Source of the DNA: Azoarcus sp. Aa7
GTDB lineage: Bacteria; Pseudomonadota; Gammaproteobacteria; Burkholderiales; Rhodocyclaceae
NCBI RefSeq assembly: GCF_014822185.1
Contig: NZ_QVLR01000006.1
Span: 62,001-126,000 of the forward strand
Length of the DNA: 64,000 nt
Reading direction: 5' to 3'
Shown one piece after another: positions 1-8,850 of this stretch (the stretch's first letter is position 1; each line of letters begins with the position of its first letter). The translations under genes were made by a program, and so were the position numbers. Below the pieces are notes generated by a model, which had not been told where the DNA came from, made no database searches, and worked only from the letters and a program-made list of their open reading frames with translations.

Positions 1-444
1 ATCACCCACCCGGGGGCCGTCGTTGTCGTCGCAGTTCTGCCTGACGGTCGCCTTCTGTTTGAACGGCAGTTCCGTTATCCCCTCCGTCGTGCCTTTTTGG
101 AATTGCCTGCCGGCAAGATCGATGCGGGTGAGGATCTGCTCGCTTGCGCCCGACGCGAGTTGCGCGAGGAGACGGGCTACGAGGCCGGTCGATGGCAATA
201 CCTCGGGGTCATGCACCCGTGTATCGGTTACTCGGATGAGCGCATCGAGATATTCCTGGCCCGTGATCTGACCCACGTAGGCGACGCGCTCGATGATGGC
301 GAATTCCTCGAGGTCCTGACGTTCTCGGTCGATGAGGCGATTCGTGGGGTGATGGAAGGCGCGATTACCGATGCGAAGACGATCACGGCCTTGTTCCGGG
401 CCTTGCCCGGGCTGGGAGTTGCCATTTCGGCGGCGGCACCGTAG
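1..444 (+). CDS. Nudix hydrolase, ADP-ribose pyrophosphatase type (5' end outside window)
   Basis: The reading frame is open from base 1, so the start lies upstream of the window. The visible 147 residues contain a complete Nudix box, G-X5-E-X7-REL-X-EE-X-G (residues about 38-60, key part RELREETGY), which binds the divalent metal and cleaves nucleoside diphosphates linked to another moiety. The preceding beta strands (GAVVVVAVL) and the residues after the box (GYSDERIEIFLA) match the ADP-ribose pyrophosphatase/NudF branch of the family. The exact substrate cannot be read from sequence. The gene ends before a two-way terminator shared with nrdJ. Confidence 0.85.
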   Translation: MTHPGAVVVVAVLPDGRLLFERQFRYPLRRAFLELPAGKIDAGEDLLACARRELREETGYEAGRWQYLGVMHPCIGYSDERIEIFLARDLTHVGDALDDGEFLEVLTFSVDEAIRGVMEGAITDAKTITALFRALPGLGVAISAAAP

Positions 445-533
445 CTGCAGCACGCTGGGTCGGGGTTTGGCCCGGTGCGGGAATCCGAGCCCCGGCGGGA
501 ACGTGGCGGCTGGGTTGGATAGGTCGGCTGCAT

Positions 534-565
534 AAAAAACGCGAACCACATGGTTCGCGTTTTTT
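534..565. terminator. Two-way Rho-independent terminator between Nudix gene and nrdJ
   Basis: Perfect inverted repeat with arms at 534-548 and 551-565. The GC part is cgcgaacc/ggttcgcg, flanked by A6 on one side and T6 on the other, so it can stop transcription from both the plus-strand Nudix gene and the minus-strand nrdJ. Confidence 0.85.
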
Positions 566-599
566 ACATCGGGCGTCCGCGCGGACGCCCTGGTGCCGG

Positions 600-3467
600 T
601 CAGCCGCAGGTGCCGACCGCGCCGCATGCGGTGCAGAAATCGCAGCCGTCCTTGCGGATCACCGAGTGGTTGCCGCATTCGGAGCAGAGCCCGCCCTGCA
701 TGACCTTCGGATCGCTGTTCTCGCGCGGGGCTTCGAGAATGCCCATCTCGCGCACCGGATAGCCTTGCTCGTCGAGCACGCCGAGCATCGCGTAGCGGTG
801 GATGATGAGTTGTGCCATGTAGGCCACGGTGCTCGGGTAGTTCTGCTGGCGGCGGGTGCCCGGGACGAAGGCCATGAAGTCGCCCAGCGGCTCGGGGTAG
901 TTGAGCAGCTTGCGCAGCTTCATGCCGACCCATGCCGGATCCATGACGCGCATGTCGAGGGACAGGATGCGGGTAAGACCGTCGAGTGCGCGCGGATAGT
1001 TGCCGGACAGCCATACCGAGTACGGGCGGGTGACGCCGTCGGGCAGGGTGATCTCCTTCAGGCCGAGGACGAAGTCTTCGGCGGTGGCCGGGTTGGCGAT
1101 ATCGACGGTCCAGGACAGCGTGCCGTCGGTGCCGGTCTTGGGTTCCTGCAGGCTGAAGAGGGTGTCGAGCACCGGGGTCGGCGTGTCATTCACCTCGAGG
1201 GCGCCGAGTTTCTCGCAACGGTAGCGCACCACCTGGGCGAAAGCGGAGACCACGCCCGGGAACATGGTCTTCTCGCCGTGCGGCGGGAAGGGCATTTCGA
1301 AGGACTTCTCGCCGATCGTGCGTGCCAGGGTTTCGAGCTTGAGCTTCAGCCAGCCGCGGTCGTTTGCGCGCATGTCCATCGACAAGGTCTTGGCGACGGC
1401 GCCGAGGCCGCGCGGCTGGTCAGCGCCGTTGACCCACACTTCGAACGGGAAGGAGCCACCGTTGTTGCCGACCTGGCCGACGAAGAGGGCGAAGTCGCCG
1501 GTCGGGGTGCCGAGCATGTAGGTCCAGGCCATGTTCCCGTCCGGCAGCTCCGGGCGGCCAGGCCAGCGCAGGCTGGAGAGGACGGGGGCGGGCAGGCTGT
1601 TGATCGACAGACGCTTATTGGGGCCGGAGAGCTCGACGTCCTGTGGCTGCTTCTGTTCCGACGACGGGGTAACGGAGAGCACCGAGCCGAGCACGGAGTT
1701 GGGACGATAGGTTGCAAGTCCCTTGAGGCCGGCTTTCCAGGCGGAGAGGTAGAGGTCCTCGAACTCGGTGTAGGGATAGTCCTCGGGGACGTTTACGGTC
1801 TTGGAGATCGAGGTGTCGACGAACGGTGCGACCGCGGCGACCATGTCCTTGTGGGCCTGCGCCGAGATTTCGAGCGCGGTGACGAAGTAGGACGGGAGGC
1901 TCGCGACGTTGCCGCCGAGGTGCTTGTACAGGCGCCACGCGTAGTCTTCGACGGCGTATTCCTTGTAGGTGCCGTCGGCCATGCGCTTGCGCCGGGTGTA
2001 GGTGTAGGAGAAGGGCGGTTCGATGCCGTTCGACGCGTTGTCCGCGAAGGCGAGCGAGATCGTGCCGGTCGGGGCGATCGACAGCAGGTGCGAGTTTCGC
2101 AGGCCGTGCTTGCGGATCTTGTCCTTGACCTCGGCCGGCAGGCGCGAAGCGAAGTTGCCGCCGGAGAGGTAGAGATCGGCGTTGAACAGCGGGAAGGCGC
2201 CACGTTCCTTGGCCAGCTCGACCGAGGCGAGGTAGGCGCGGTCGCGCATGTATTCGGAGATCTTCGCGGCGACGGTGCGGGCCTCGGGGCTGTCGTAACG
2301 CTTGCCGAGCATGATCAGGGCGTCGCCGAGGCCGGTGAAGCCGAGGCCGACGCGGCGTTTCGATTGCGCCTCGTTCGCCTGCTGCTCGAGCGGCCAGTGC
2401 GTGACGTCGAGCACGTTGTCGAGCATGCGGATGGCGACGTCGACGACCTTGCCGAAGGCCGCGTAGTCGAAGTCGGCCTTGTCGGTGAAGGGGTTCTTCA
2501 CGAAGGGCGTGAGGTTGATCGAGCCGAGGTCGCAGCAGCCATAGGGAGGCAGGGGCTGTTCGGCGCAGGGGTTGGTCGCCTCGATGGTTTCGCAGTAGTA
2601 CAGGTTGTTGTCCTGATTCATGCGGTCGAGGAACAGGATGCCCGGCTCGGCGTGGTCGTAGGTCGATCGCATGATCTGGTCCCACAGCTCGCGCGCGCGC
2701 AGCTTGCGGTACACCCACAGGCCGTCGTCGCGCTGGTAGGCGCCGGCGGCCTTGAGATCGTCGATCGGTTCGGCCTTGTGCGCGAGCTCGACATCGGTGT
2801 CGGTGTCGACGGCCTCCATGAAGGCATCGGTGACGCCCACGGAGATGTTGAAGTTCGTCAGGTCGCCGTGGTCCTTGGCGTGGATGAACTCCTCGATATC
2901 GGGGTGATCGCAGCGCAGCACGCCCATCTGGGCGCCGCGGCGCGCGCCGGCGGACTCGACCGTCTCGCACGAGCGGTCGAAGACGCGCATGTAGGACACG
3001 GGGCCGGAAGCGTTGGAGAGGGTGCCCTTCACGAGGGCGCCCTTCGGACGGATGCTGGAGAAGTCGTAGCCGACGCCGCCGCCGCGGCGCATCGTCTCGG
3101 CGGCTTGGGCAAGCGCGGTGTAGATGCCGGGGCGGCCATCCACCGCTTCGGAGACGGAATCGCCGACCGGCTGGACAAAGCAGTTGATCAGGGTTGCCTG
3201 CAGCTTGGTGCCGGCGGCGCTGTTGATGCGGCCTGCGGGGACGAAGCCTTTTTCCTGGGCTTCGAGGAACTTCGCTTCCCAGTGGGCGCGCTTTTCTTCA
3301 GCCTCGACGGCAGCGAGGGCCCGCGCCACGCGCGCGCGGACTTCGGAGACGCTCTGCTCGTCGTCCTTGGCATATTTTTCGATGAGAACTTCGCCCGAGA
3401 TTTCCTGCGGGGCGAGTGTCGAGGCGTCGGCCTTGCCTTTGGCCTGAGAATTGATCGTCGTGCTCAT
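600..3467 (-). CDS. nrdJ: Adenosylcobalamin-dependent (class II) ribonucleoside-diphosphate reductase
   Basis: Reduces ribonucleotides to deoxyribonucleotides using a radical generated from adenosylcobalamin, so it needs no oxygen and no activase. The 955-residue protein has the expected cysteines: C96 in LINCFVQP (redox pair), the radical cysteine in [10 protein letters not shown] near residue 300, and its partner in [10 protein letters not shown]. Two tandem TSCPD-like modules follow (about 640-770 and 790-900), the first after the stretch [10 protein letters not shown]. The protein ends in a zinc-ribbon-like tail with CSEC, CTAC and a terminal CG, suitable for recharging the active site. 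The start ATG has only a weak upstream purine run. A NrdR-like dyad lies about 150 bp upstream. Class II enzymes suit organisms that alternate between aerobic and anoxic growth. Confidence 0.93.
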   Translation of the reverse strand: MSTTINSQAKGKADASTLAPQEISGEVLIEKYAKDDEQSVSEVRARVARALAAVEAEEKRAHWEAKFLEAQEKGFVPAGRINSAAGTKLQATLINCFVQPVGDSVSEAVDGRPGIYTALAQAAETMRRGGGVGYDFSSIRPKGALVKGTLSNASGPVSYMRVFDRSCETVESAGARRGAQMGVLRCDHPDIEEFIHAKDHGDLTNFNISVGVTDAFMEAVDTDTDVELAHKAEPIDDLKAAGAYQRDDGLWVYRKLRARELWDQIMRSTYDHAEPGILFLDRMNQDNNLYYCETIEATNPCAEQPLPPYGCCDLGSINLTPFVKNPFTDKADFDYAAFGKVVDVAIRMLDNVLDVTHWPLEQQANEAQSKRRVGLGFTGLGDALIMLGKRYDSPEARTVAAKISEYMRDRAYLASVELAKERGAFPLFNADLYLSGGNFASRLPAEVKDKIRKHGLRNSHLLSIAPTGTISLAFADNASNGIEPPFSYTYTRRKRMADGTYKEYAVEDYAWRLYKHLGGNVASLPSYFVTALEISAQAHKDMVAAVAPFVDTSISKTVNVPEDYPYTEFEDLYLSAWKAGLKGLATYRPNSVLGSVLSVTPSSEQKQPQDVELSGPNKRLSINSLPAPVLSSLRWPGRPELPDGNMAWTYMLGTPTGDFALFVGQVGNNGGSFPFEVWVNGADQPRGLGAVAKTLSMDMRANDRGWLKLKLETLARTIGEKSFEMPFPPHGEKTMFPGVVSAFAQVVRYRCEKLGALEVNDTPTPVLDTLFSLQEPKTGTDGTLSWTVDIANPATAEDFVLGLKEITLPDGVTRPYSVWLSGNYPRALDGLTRILSLDMRVMDPAWVGMKLRKLLNYPEPLGDFMAFVPGTRRQQNYPSTVAYMAQLIIHRYAMLGVLDEQGYPVREMGILEAPRENSDPKVMQGGLCSECGNHSVIRKDGCDFCTACGAVGTCG

Positions 3468-3573
3468 GGTCTTTTTGAGTCCGTGTGTGAGTCCGTTCGA
3501 TGGTGTGTGGTTCGGGGTGAAGAATAGCTCGCGAAAGTTGATTTTGCAAAAAAATAAAAACGTTAAATAACAA

Positions 3574-3587
3574 CAAGTTAATACTTG
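3574..3587. promoter_or_regulatory. Inverted repeat CAAGT-TAAT-ACTTG upstream of nrdJ
   Basis: Perfect 5-bp arms around TAAT, centred about 40 bp from the better NrdR-like dyad at 3615-3626. NrdR sites usually come in pairs on the same helix face, and 40 bp is close to four turns, so this may be a degenerate second box. The similarity to the NrdR consensus is weak. Confidence 0.3.
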
Positions 3588-3612
3588 ATGCGGTATGTCA
3601 ATATCTGCGTTG

Positions 3613-3628
3613 TCACTATATCTAGTAG
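3613..3628. promoter_or_regulatory. NrdR-box-like dyad upstream of nrdJ
   Basis: The sequence TCACTATATCTAGTAG contains the perfect dyad ACTA-TATC-TAGT and resembles the NrdR consensus (ACACWATATATWGTGT). NrdR is the ATP/dATP-responsive repressor of ribonucleotide reductase genes. It lies about 150 bp upstream of the nrdJ start on the minus strand, in the AT-rich stretch expected to hold the promoter. Confidence 0.5.
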
Positions 3629-3812
3629 TCTTTTTGGATGGCTCTCGGAGCTGAAAGTCGCGCCCGCAAAGGGTTTCGGCGCGGTGTCCGGATGCGTCGG
3701 GTGGTGGGCGTCCCGAAGGAGGGGGCAGAAATATTTGTGTCCTTCCCTACGACGCACCGCAGCATCACTTACTGCTAAGATTCTTGCATAGAGCATGCTC
3801 CGGAGTTTGCCC

Positions 3813-5606
3813 ATGCAAGATGCCGAGCGGATAGCAGCACAGGCGGTCGAGCGCCACCGGCGAGAACCTTCGCAACTGCTGCAGATTCTTGTTGAAACGC
3901 AGGACGGCATCGGCCATTTGCCGGCGGCGTCGCTGACGCGCATTGCCGACCTGCTCGACTTGCCGCGTTCACGCGTGGAAGGTGTGGCCGGGTTCTACAG
4001 CTTCCTGTACACCGAGCCTGTCGGTCGTTACCGCATCCTCTTTTCCGACAACATCATCGACCGGATGCTGGGCAGTCGCGGGCTGATGGAGAGCCTTTGC
4101 CGCCGGCTGGAGGTGGCGCCGGGAGAGGTCTCGGCAGGCGGGGCGGCGAGCGTCGACACGACGTCGTGCACGGGCATGGGCGATCAGGGGCCGGCAATCC
4201 TGGTCAATGGGCTTGCCGTGACGCGACTCGACGAGGGGCGCGTCGAGCGCATCGCATCGCTGGTACGTGCCGGCACGCCTTTGGTCGAGTGGCCCGCGGA
4301 GTATTTTCGCGTCGATGACAACATTCGGCGGCGCGGCGCCTTGCTCGGGGAGGACTTCGTTCCCGGTGCGGCGCTGCAGGCGGCGATGGCGCGCGGGCGG
4401 CAGGGCTGGCTCGAGGAAATGCGCATTTCCGGGTTGCGCGGGCGTGGCGGGGCGGGCTTCACGACAGCGGTGAAATGGCTGGCCTGTCGCGATGCGCCGG
4501 GCACCGACAAGGTCGTGGTGTGCAACGCGGACGAAGGCGAGCCGGGCACGTTCAAGGATCGCGTGCTGCTCGCGAGCCAGGCGGAGCGCATCTTCGAGGG
4601 GATGACTCTCGCGGCGTGGGCGACGGGCGCGCGGCAGGGCTTGCTGTATCTGCGGGGCGAGTATCGCTATCTGCTGAAGCACCTGCGGGCCGTGCTGGCC
4701 CTGCGGCGTGCCGTGGGACTTCTCGGGGCGCGGATCCTCGGCGAAGGGGGATTCGACTTCGATATCGACATCCATCTGGGCGCCGGGGCCTATGTGTGCG
4801 GCGAGGAAACGGCCTTGCTCGAATCGCTCGAAGGCAAGCGCGGCACGCCGCGGATCAGGCCGCCGTTCCCGGTCACGCACGGTTATCTCGGACGTCCGAC
4901 GGTGGTGAACAACGTCGAGACGCTGGCGAAGACCACGCTGATCGCCCTGCAGGGCGGTGCGGCCTTCGCGGCGACGGGCACGCCGCAGTCGACGGGCACG
5001 AAGCTTCTTTCGATCTCGGGAGACTGCGCGTATCCCGGGGTGTACGAGTATCCCTTCGGCGTGACGATCGAGCACGTGCTCGAGGACTGCGGCGCGCACG
5101 ATCCGCAGGTCGTGCAGGTGGGCGGCGCGTCGGGCGTGACGATCGCGGGCCACGAGTTCCACCGGCGTATCGCGTTCGAGGACGTGCCGACGGCCGGGGC
5201 CTTCATGGTGTTCGACGGACGCCGCGACCCGTTCGAGATGGCGCGCAATTTTGTGCATTTCTTCGCGCACGAGAGTTGCGGGTTCTGCACGCCGTGCCGC
5301 GTCGGGACGGCCTTGCTCAAGGGCTACATGGACAAGCTCGCGAGCGGGAAGGGGGCGAAGATGGATCTGGCCGACATCGAGTGGCTGGACCGGCTGCTGA
5401 AGAACGCGAGTCATTGCGGGCTCGGGTCCAGCGCGCCGAATCCGGTGATCGACACGCTGATCAAGTTCCGGCCTGCCTACGAGCGGCGGCTCGTTTCGCT
5501 CGACTTCAAGCCGGCGTTCGATCTCGATGCGGCGCTCGAAACGGCGCGCCGCATGACCGGCCGGGACGATCCGGCCGCGCACCTGGACTGGCGGGAGGAG
5601 GTTTAG
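3813..5606 (+). CDS. hoxF: NAD-reducing [NiFe] hydrogenase, diaphorase subunit HoxF
   Basis: Carries the FMN and NAD(H) site of the bidirectional hydrogenase and passes electrons to HoxU. Domain order is a NuoE/HoxE-like N-terminal region (about 1-150), then the NuoF-like flavoprotein: FMN/NAD-binding glycine-rich loops (GLRGRGGAGFTT and, further on, GAGAYVCGEETAL) and a C-terminal 4Fe-4S motif SCGFCTPCRVGT with a downstream cysteine. I chose ATG 3813 over the upstream ATG 3795 because GGAG at 3800-3803 is spaced 7 bases from 3813 while the first ATG lacks a ribosome site. The resulting 597 residues match the HoxF family length. First gene of hoxFUYHW. Confidence 0.92.
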   Translation: MQDAERIAAQAVERHRREPSQLLQILVETQDGIGHLPAASLTRIADLLDLPRSRVEGVAGFYSFLYTEPVGRYRILFSDNIIDRMLGSRGLMESLCRRLEVAPGEVSAGGAASVDTTSCTGMGDQGPAILVNGLAVTRLDEGRVERIASLVRAGTPLVEWPAEYFRVDDNIRRRGALLGEDFVPGAALQAAMARGRQGWLEEMRISGLRGRGGAGFTTAVKWLACRDAPGTDKVVVCNADEGEPGTFKDRVLLASQAERIFEGMTLAAWATGARQGLLYLRGEYRYLLKHLRAVLALRRAVGLLGARILGEGGFDFDIDIHLGAGAYVCGEETALLESLEGKRGTPRIRPPFPVTHGYLGRPTVVNNVETLAKTTLIALQGGAAFAATGTPQSTGTKLLSISGDCAYPGVYEYPFGVTIEHVLEDCGAHDPQVVQVGGASGVTIAGHEFHRRIAFEDVPTAGAFMVFDGRRDPFEMARNFVHFFAHESCGFCTPCRVGTALLKGYMDKLASGKGAKMDLADIEWLDRLLKNASHCGLGSSAPNPVIDTLIKFRPAYERRLVSLDFKPAFDLDAALETARRMTGRDDPAAHLDWREEV

Positions 5607-5608
5607 CG

Positions 5609-6313
5609 ATGGGCGGGAAGTTCCTGTTCGACGGCCGGCCGGTTCCGTTCGAGGAAGGCCAGACGATACTCCAGGCCGCGCGCGCGGCCGGTCACTATAT
5701 TCCGCATCTGTGCTGGCATCCGGATTTTCCGCCGCACGGCTCGTGCAAGCTGTGCATCGTGAAGGTCGGCGGGCGCCATGTTTCGTCCTGCGCATTGCCG
5801 GCGCGCGACGGGATGGAGGTGGAAAGCAACACGCCGGAGATCAACGGCGAACGGCGCGCGCTACTGCAGATGCTGTTCGTCGAGGGCAACCACTTCTGTC
5901 CTTCGTGCGAGAAGAGCGGCAACTGCCAGCTGCAGGCACTGGCCTACGAGCTGGACATGAGCAGCGCGCGTTTTGCACACTTCTATCCGGACCGTCCGGT
6001 GGATGCGTCGCATCCCGACGTGCTGCTGGATTTCAATCGCTGCATCTTCTGCGAGCTGTGCGTGCGGGCGTCGCGGGACGTGGATCACAAGGGCGTGTTC
6101 GCGCTGACCGATCGCGGCATCCGCAAGCATCTGGTCGTGAATGCGGAGTCGGGGCGGCTTGCCGATACGGACTTCGCGGTGAGCGACCGGGCCGCGGACA
6201 TTTGCCCCGTCGGCGTGATCCTGCACAAGCGGGTGGGTTTCGCGCTGCCGATCGGCGAGCGCAAGTACGACGAGGCCTCGATCTGCACGGTTGCGATGGA
6301 GAAGGGCGAATGA
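5609..6313 (+). CDS. hoxU: NAD-reducing hydrogenase, electron-transfer subunit HoxU
   Basis: Iron-sulfur subunit linking HoxF to the HoxYH hydrogenase module. The 234-residue length is that of characterised HoxU. The N-terminal 2Fe-2S ferredoxin fold carries CWHPDFPPHGSCKLC, followed by the His-plus-three-Cys cluster segment (HFCPSCEKSGNC) and a 4Fe-4S segment (CIFCELCVRAS, with CPVG downstream). The start follows the hoxF stop by two bases and is preceded by GGGAGGAGG inside the end of hoxF, so translation is probably coupled. Its stop overlaps the hoxY start in ATGA. Confidence 0.93.
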   Translation: MGGKFLFDGRPVPFEEGQTILQAARAAGHYIPHLCWHPDFPPHGSCKLCIVKVGGRHVSSCALPARDGMEVESNTPEINGERRALLQMLFVEGNHFCPSCEKSGNCQLQALAYELDMSSARFAHFYPDRPVDASHPDVLLDFNRCIFCELCVRASRDVDHKGVFALTDRGIRKHLVVNAESGRLADTDFAVSDRAADICPVGVILHKRVGFALPIGERKYDEASICTVAMEKGE

Positions 6314-6864
6314 GCGACAGCATCGGTATGCCTCGCGTGCGTGTTGCGACCACCTCGCTGGCGGGGTGCTTCGGTTGCCACATGTCCTTCCTCGACATGG
6401 ACGAGCGCCTGTTCGAGCTGGTGAAGGTCGTCGAGTTCGACCGCTCGCCGCTGACCGACATCAAGCATTGCGGGCCTTGCGATATCGGCCTGATCGAGGG
6501 GGGCGTGTGCAACGCCGAGAATGTGCACGTGCTGCGCGAGTTCCGCCGCAACTGCAAGACGCTGGTCGCGGTCGGCGCGTGCGCGATCAATGGCGGTCTG
6601 CCGGCACAGCGCAATCATCTCGATCTCGGCGACTGCCTGCAGCAGGTGTACGTGAAGCGCGACGGCATCGAGGAGGGGGGCGTTCCGGACGATCCGGAAC
6701 TGCCGCTGCTGCTCGACCGGGTCCACCCGATTCACGAGGTGGTGCGGGTCGATTACTTCATACCGGGATGTCCGCCGTCGGGCGAAGCGATCTGGAAGTT
6801 CCTGACCGACCTGATCGGCGGTCGGACGCCGCGCCTGGCGCATCCCTTGTTGCGTTTCGATTGA
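6310..6864 (+). CDS. hoxY: NAD-reducing hydrogenase, small subunit HoxY
   Basis: Small subunit of the hydrogenase module, holding the proximal 4Fe-4S cluster next to the NiFe site. Cluster cysteines lie in AGCFGCHMSFLD near the N terminus, in GACAINGG and in IPGCPPSG. At 184 residues it is short and lacks the Tat signal of membrane-bound hydrogenase small subunits, which fits a soluble cytoplasmic enzyme. It overlaps hoxU by four bases. Confidence 0.93.
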   Translation: MSDSIGMPRVRVATTSLAGCFGCHMSFLDMDERLFELVKVVEFDRSPLTDIKHCGPCDIGLIEGGVCNAENVHVLREFRRNCKTLVAVGACAINGGLPAQRNHLDLGDCLQQVYVKRDGIEEGGVPDDPELPLLLDRVHPIHEVVRVDYFIPGCPPSGEAIWKFLTDLIGGRTPRLAHPLLRFD

Positions 6865-6872
6865 GGTCTCGC

Positions 6873-8333
6873 ATGGATTCGTCGCTTGAAACCGCTGCCG
6901 ACAGGGAGCATCTGCGCCGGGTCGTGATCGACCCGGTGTCGCGGGTCGAAGGGCACGGCAAGGTGACGCTGCTGCTCGACGAAGACGACCATGTCCGCGA
7001 GGCGCGTCTCCACATCGTGGAGTTCCGCGGCTTCGAGGTGTTCATCCAGGGGCGCCCGTACTGGGAGGTGCCGGTGATGGTGCAGCGCCTGTGCGGCATC
7101 TGTCCCGTCAGCCATCACCTTGCGGCATCGAAGGCGATGGACCGCGTGCTGGGCATTCCGGTCACGCGTTCGGCCGAGAAGCTGCGCCGCCTGATGCATT
7201 ACGGGCAGATCCTGCAGTCGCACGCATTGCACTTCTTCCACCTGTCGTCGCCGGACCTGCTGTTCGGCTTCGAGTCCGAAGTCGGCAAGCGCAACATCGT
7301 CGGTGTCGCCGCGGCCTACCCGGAGGTGGCGCGGCAGGGGGTGCTGCTGCGGAAATTCGGGCAGGAGGTGATCCGCGCGACGGCCGGCAAGCGCATCCAC
7401 GGTACCGGCTCGGTTCCGGGCGGAATGAACCGGCACCTCGCGGTGGAGGACAGGGACGCGTTGCGCGCGGAGATCGACCACATGGTGGAGTGGAGCCGCG
7501 CGGCGGTCGAGTTGGTGAAGCGGCTGCATCGGGCCGATCCCGCCCTGTACGACGAGTTCGGGCGGTTCCGCGCCAACGTGATGAGCCTCGTGCGGGCCGA
7601 CGGGGCGATGGATCTGTATCACGGGGCTTTGCGCTTCCGCGATGCGGACGGAAAGATCCTGGTGGACAAGGTGCCCGACCAGTCGTACCGCAGCCTCATC
7701 CGGGAGCAGGTCAAGCCCTGGAGCTACATGAAGTTCCCTTACCTGCAGCAGCTGGGGCCGGACGAGGGGTGGTACCAGGTGGGGCCGCTCGCGCGGGTGC
7801 AGAACTGCGATTTCATTCCGACGCCGCTGGCCGAGGCCGAGCGCCGCGAGTTCATCGATCACGGCCGAGGCGAACCGGTCAGGGCGACGCTGGCCTATCA
7901 CTGGGCGCGGATGATCGAGATGCTGCATGCAGCGGAAACGATCCGCGACCTGCTGGGGGACGGCGACCTGCTCGAGGGCGCGCTGCTGGCGGATGGCGAG
8001 CGCGGGAACGAGGGGGTCGGCATCATCGAGGCGCCGCGCGGAACGCTGATCCATCATTATCAGGTCGGTGACGACGACCTCGTCACGATGTGCAACCTGA
8101 TCGTGTCGACGACGCACAACAACCAGGCGATGAACACCGCGGTGCGGGAAGTCGCGCGTCGCTACCTGGACGGGCGGAAGCTGACGGAGGGCTTGCTCAA
8201 TCACATCGAGGTGGCGATCCGGGCTTACGACCCGTGCCTGTCCTGCGCGACCCACGCGCTGGGCAAGATGCCGCTGATGCTGGAACTGGCGGATGCCGGC
8301 GGGGAGGTCGTGGATCGGGTGGTGCGTGACTGA
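6873..8333 (+). CDS. hoxH: NAD-reducing hydrogenase, large subunit HoxH
   Basis: Catalytic subunit that binds the NiFe(CN)2CO centre. The four nickel ligands are visible: RLCGIC (C74, C77) near the N terminus and DPCLSCATH (C455, C458) near the C terminus. A 25-residue extension follows the final histidine of that motif (H461), the peptide removed by the dedicated endoprotease once nickel is inserted, so the precursor is intact. The length of 486 residues is normal for HoxH. The gene overlaps the start of hoxW by eight bases, which links it to its own maturation enzyme. Confidence 0.95.
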   Translation: MDSSLETAADREHLRRVVIDPVSRVEGHGKVTLLLDEDDHVREARLHIVEFRGFEVFIQGRPYWEVPVMVQRLCGICPVSHHLAASKAMDRVLGIPVTRSAEKLRRLMHYGQILQSHALHFFHLSSPDLLFGFESEVGKRNIVGVAAAYPEVARQGVLLRKFGQEVIRATAGKRIHGTGSVPGGMNRHLAVEDRDALRAEIDHMVEWSRAAVELVKRLHRADPALYDEFGRFRANVMSLVRADGAMDLYHGALRFRDADGKILVDKVPDQSYRSLIREQVKPWSYMKFPYLQQLGPDEGWYQVGPLARVQNCDFIPTPLAEAERREFIDHGRGEPVRATLAYHWARMIEMLHAAETIRDLLGDGDLLEGALLADGERGNEGVGIIEAPRGTLIHHYQVGDDDLVTMCNLIVSTTHNNQAMNTAVREVARRYLDGRKLTEGLLNHIEVAIRAYDPCLSCATHALGKMPLMLELADAGGEVVDRVVRD

Positions 8334-8850
8334 TTCCGGCCGGCTGGTCGTTTTCGTCACCGGCAACGAGTCGCGCGGGGACGATGCGGCCGGGCCGCTG
8401 TTATTGCAGCGGTTCGAGGGCGACCTGCCTGCGGGTGCGCGAGTCGTCTGCGAGTTTCAGCTCCAGGTCGAGCATGCGCTGGAGCTGCGCGGCGCCGATC
8501 TGGCGCTGTTCGTCGATGCGGCCTGCGGCTTGGAGACGCCGTTCGAATTCGGCGAGGCGCACGGGAAAGGGCCGGTCTCGAGTTTTTCCCATGCGCTGTC
8601 GCCTGCGGCGGTGCTGGACGTGTTCCGCCGCATCGAGGGGGCGGAGCCGCCCCCGGCCTTCATTCTGGGGATATGCGCCACCCGGTTCGAGTTGGGCGAG
8701 GGCTTGTCGGCGCTCGCCGAGGAAGCGGTGGAGGCGGCCCTTCCATTCGCCCGGGAGCTGTTCGAGGTGCCGCAGCCGGACCGCTGGCGTGCGGTGGCTC
8801 AGGCGCGTGCGCGTTCGTTGCCGAGGTTCGGGAAGAAGAGCGCGGTGTAG
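8326..8850 (+). CDS. hoxW: HoxH-specific hydrogenase maturation endoprotease HoxW
   Basis: Member of the HybD/HycI/HoxW peptidase family that cuts the C-terminal extension from the nickel-loaded large subunit. The N-terminal signature GNESRGDDAAG and an acidic residue in LFVDAACG match the metal-binding residues of the family. GTG 8326, overlapping the hoxH stop, gives a 174-residue protein of typical size; the upstream ATG at 8293 would add residues unlike the family. Its 3' end overlaps the convergent HDOD gene by 52 bp. Confidence 0.85.
   Translation: MTDSGRLVVFVTGNESRGDDAAGPLLLQRFEGDLPAGARVVCEFQLQVEHALELRGADLALFVDAACGLETPFEFGEAHGKGPVSSFSHALSPAAVLDVFRRIEGAEPPPAFILGICATRFELGEGLSALAEEAVEAALPFARELFEVPQPDRWRAVAQARARSLPRFGKKSAV

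Larger units (their letters stand above)
3468..3812. other. Divergent control region between nrdJ and hoxF
   Basis: 345 bp without a convincing gene. The nrdJ-proximal half (3541-3640) is strikingly AT-rich for this genome and holds two dyads described separately. The hoxF-proximal half has no sigma-54 signature (no GG-N10-GC pair was found), unlike the nitrogen- or energy-regulated hox promoters known from Cupriavidus. A TAAGAT hexamer at 3776-3781 could be a -10 box for hox, but no good -35 partner is visible. Confidence 0.5.

Noticed and set aside
666-3527. 953-residue plus-strand frame opposite nrdJ, and the 1172-residue minus-strand frame at 20641-24159
   Set aside because: Both are antisense shadows of GC-rich genes: arginine-, histidine- and valine-rich, with no motif and no ribosome site.
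3468-3812. Cobalamin riboswitch upstream of nrdJ
   Set aside because: No B12-box-like sequence or long structured leader was seen on the minus strand; the leader is AT-rich and short.
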